Positions 63,693 to 64,000 of a DNA stretch of 64,000 bases are shown in pieces. This DNA is from Clostridium sp. MD294 (GTDB lineage: Bacteria > Bacillota > Clostridia > Lachnospirales > Anaerotignaceae). Within the stretch, counting starts at the first letter, position 1. The number at the start of each line of letters is the position of its first letter. The notes under the pieces are model-generated. The model did no database searches. It was not told the DNA's origin and was given only the letters and a program-made list of their open reading frames with translations. Position numbers and translations under genes: made by a program. The stretch spans positions 2,730,130-2,794,129 of the forward strand of contig NZ_CP097810.1 in assembly GCF_000364165.2 (NCBI RefSeq). Reading direction: 5' to 3'.

Positions 63693-64000
63693 AAAACTAT
63701 CATTTATTTTTTATTTAATTTTCTCAAAAAATTAAAAGAAAATGTTCATTGTGAAATAATAGAATGTTTATCATTATAAAACAAAAAAGGTACAAACAGA
63801 GTATTTCTGTTTGTGCTTTTTTTATTTATACTAAAAATTTTAGATGATAGGAACAATTTAAAAACAGAAAGTAGGAAATAAATTACAAAAAATAGAGGGA
63901 AAACATTGAAAATAATGGAATTGTAACAAAAAAATTTATCAAAAAGTATCAAATAAAAAGATTAAATTATATTTACCTTAATAAAAATAGAAGTAAAAAC
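63693..64000. other. 3' flank of the window
   Basis: Apart from the terminator at 63792-63822 I see no gene in this AT-rich stretch. Confidence 0.5.
63792..63822 (+). terminator. Terminator after the CHAT-like gene
   Basis: ACAAACAGA-GTATT-TCTGTTTGT followed by GCTTTTTTT. Confidence 0.93.

Overview
The window is a patchwork. The host backbone is very AT-rich (about 30% GC by eye) with strong AGGAGG-type ribosome binding sites and Gram-positive gene content, which fits a low-GC anaerobic Clostridia genome, probably a gut Lachnospirales-type organism. Into it have been inserted a GC-rich conjugative element (about 24.6-47.7 kb) and several smaller mobile pieces. I see no rRNA, tRNA or CRISPR array.

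Layout. 1-4.2 kb: beta-glucoside PTS operon (LicT-type antiterminator with its RAT/terminator, IIBCA transporter, GH1 6-phospho-beta-glucosidase). 4.2-5.3 kb: MarR regulator plus YczE-like membrane protein. 5.6-10.0 kb and 19.3-24.1 kb: two diverged, degenerate copies of one small integrative element (integrase, excisionase-like protein, Mob-like protein, RepA-like helicase, iteron origin, XRE repressor), each preceded by a structured ~190-bp repeat. 10.1-18.8 kb, between them: a minus-strand catabolic operon with a TRAP transporter (dctPQM), rpiB, split transketolase, an SDR dehydrogenase, 6-phosphofructokinase, a FadR-type regulator and rpe. It has no transaldolase, so pentose phosphates may be processed through sedoheptulose bisphosphate. 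24.2 kb: an orphan CsoR.

24.6-47.7 kb: a Tn1549-family integrative conjugative element. It has a repA remnant with 15-bp iterons, parB, ardA, pcfB, virD4, Maff2, virB6, SpoVG-like, a DNA methyltransferase, PrgI, virB4, an NlpC/P60 cell-wall hydrolase, DUF4315/DUF4366, cysteine-rich proteins, a candidate oriT, mobC, relaxase, XRE and sigma-like regulators, and a large serine recombinase. At least parB, pcfB, virD4, virB6 and the recombinase carry frameshifts or stops, so the element looks grounded. Thirteen copies of a GGGACA-WWW-TGTCCC palindrome are scattered at its gene junctions. AT-rich cargo interrupts it: a cysteine-rich protein between mobC and the relaxase, and a SAM methyltransferase behind a leader that folds like a transcription attenuator.

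47.7-57.3 kb: a MarR/MATE efflux cassette with three identical operators and a leader peptide, a cytidylate-kinase-like gene, two Tn916-type regulators, a group II intron with its maturase, then the C-terminal end of an SNF2-like helicase, a second MobC and a second relaxase. The exons on either side of the intron do not belong to one gene, which suggests recombination between elements. A third copy of the structured repeat follows.

57.4-64 kb: host-like AT-rich DNA with a BlaI/M56 (BlaR1-like) signalling pair, a short conserved-looking protein, a six-codon micro-ORF in a structured region, a secreted papain-like cysteine protease, a secreted stalk-domain protein and a secreted caspase-like (CHAT-type) protease. 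This is the best candidate here for an undescribed secreted protease system. Site coordinates derived by hand may be off by a base or two.
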